From a virus: a DNA stretch of 32,763 nucleotides. The notes beneath the pieces were generated by a model. That model was not told the DNA's origin. It was given only the letters and a program-made list of their open reading frames with translations, and ran no database searches. The DNA is taken from positions 1-32,763 of IMG/VR virus record IMGVR_UViG_3300025645_000261; one strand, given 5' to 3'. The position numbers and the translations under genes are program-made. Of this stretch, positions 32,177 through 32,763 are shown piece after piece. How positions within the stretch are numbered: position 1 is the first letter of the stretch; the number at the start of each line of letters is the position of its first letter.

Positions 32177-32522
32177 CGAATACCTCCTTTGTTGCTTTGT
32201 TTGCTTTACTCTGAATTAATCCAGGTTTTGCGCTGGCTAACTGAGCTATATTGTGACGGCGGAATATATCAAGATACTCCGACATCTGAGTTTCGTACTG
32301 CTGATTTTGTTTCTGAAGAACGGCAGATGCTGCTGCTGTCTTCTCTGCGTTTTCTTGGATTGCGACAATTGTAGCTTTCTGCTCCTGATCTCGCAAATCC
32401 TGGGCAAGAATAACACTTACTTGCTCTTCTATTTTATTTTTCATAGGTATAACAGCGAATTGGTAGTACAGGAAACCCGCACTACCCATCGCTGCTATAA
32501 TTCCTAACAGTAGCTTAGACAT
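32130..32522 (-). CDS. Probable inner-membrane spanin (Rz-like)
   Basis: 130 aa: a single N-terminal membrane span (about residues 4-24, LLLGIIAAMGSAGFLYYQFA) followed by a long Gln/Glu/Ala-rich helix that should form a periplasmic coiled coil. This is the layout of Rz-type i-spanins. Its ATG overlaps the lysozyme stop by 8 nt and its 3' end overlaps the lipoprotein gene by 47 nt. The partner lipoprotein supports the assignment. No sequence family is recognised beyond this. Confidence 0.72.
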   Translation of the reverse strand: MSKLLLGIIAAMGSAGFLYYQFAVIPMKNKIEEQVSVILAQDLRDQEQKATIVAIQENAEKTAAASAVLQKQNQQYETQMSEYLDIFRRHNIAQLASAKPGLIQSKANKATKEVFDEIEDISKRINSLND

Positions 32523-32763
32523 TTTCTAACTTTGCCATCAATCGTTCGGCTCGATTAGTAACTTGTTTATACCATAGGGAATCCCGCCCTTCTACTGCTG
32601 CGGTTTTCCAGTCGCCGTCTAGTACAGCTATGTTCATTTTTTTGAACTTTGATAGGCGTGTACGACCCATATTGAACATCATATTAACAAGTATACCTTG
32701 TACTTCGTCTGGTAAGTTGTCAAAAGACCCTTGTCCGTATAAAGCGTGACACTCTGATATTGC
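32515..32763 (-). CDS. GH24 (T4-like) lysozyme, C-terminal part, cut by window edge
   Basis: The last 82 codons are in the window; the N-terminus and catalytic Glu lie beyond the right edge. The visible part, LVNMMFNMGRTRLSKFKKMN, then DGDWKTAAVEGRDSLWYKQV and TNRAERL, matches the C-terminal half of T4 lysozyme (NMVFQMG, AKSRWYNQTPNRAKRV). It degrades peptidoglycan at the end of infection. It is followed by the inner spanin with an 8-nt overlap, so lysozyme, inner and outer spanin form one lysis cassette on the minus strand. No holin is in the window. Family assignment is firm. Confidence 0.88.
   Translation of the reverse strand, partial: AISECHALYGQGSFDNLPDEVQGILVNMMFNMGRTRLSKFKKMNIAVLDGDWKTAAVEGRDSLWYKQVTNRAERLMAKLENV

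Noticed and set aside
1-32763. tRNA genes, CRISPR arrays, integrase or attachment sites
   Set aside because: No cloverleaf-like segment in the short intergenic gaps, no spaced short repeats, no recombinase motif seen by eye; a tRNAscan search would confirm.

Overview
This window is part of a lytic-type tailed phage genome (Caudoviricetes), most likely a marine virus of a proteobacterium. The evidence is a very compact gene layout with overlaps of 1-50 nt, tail-fibre repeats of the kind common in marine phages, a monomeric B12-dependent ribonucleotide reductase, ThyX, a split NAD-dependent DNA ligase and a family A DNA polymerase. The genome is moderately AT-rich. I see no RNA polymerase, integrase, tRNA or CRISPR array in the window, and the promoters look like host sigma-70 promoters, so the phage probably uses the host RNA polymerase. 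The exact genus and host cannot be read from the sequence alone.

Left part (1-10000, plus strand): tail and receptor-binding genes. A tail fibre truncated at the window edge (ending in fibronectin-III-like domains) is followed by an overlapping 51-residue small protein, a 576-residue tail protein, a 1587-residue tail fibre with a C-terminal S74 intramolecular chaperone, and two small proteins with identical leader sequences. The two fibres share and internally repeat 48-139 bp modules. A symmetrical A6-stem-loop-T6 terminator at 10017-10044 separates this block from convergent genes.

Right part (10061-32763, minus strand, so it reads from right to left): a lysis cassette (lysozyme cut by the right edge, inner and outer spanin-like proteins); a cluster of small genes with HNH endonuclease, ThyX, a dNTP pyrophosphohydrolase-like protein and HTH proteins; a split NAD-dependent ligase; a four-repeat HTH protein; DnaB-like helicase; primase; family A polymerase; PhoH-like ATPase; UvsW-like helicase; ssDNA-binding protein; SbcD/SbcC (gp47/gp46) recombination nuclease; a PD-(D/E)XK resolvase-like protein; a FEN-type exonuclease; and ribonucleotide reductase. 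Together these make nucleotides, replicate DNA, process ends and recombine replicating genomes.

The strongest non-coding signal is a family of seven near-consensus sigma-70 promoters, all on the minus strand. Each has a 17-nt spacer and most share an upstream AATA(G/A)TTC element, and each is wedged between two genes. They divide the right part into transcription units; one sits between the two halves of the ligase, and one makes a single-gene unit for an HTH protein that ends in a textbook terminator. The other standout is a gene at 31069-31695 whose conserved-looking N-terminus can only be made if translation starts at a non-standard AUC codon behind a strong Shine-Dalgarno sequence.
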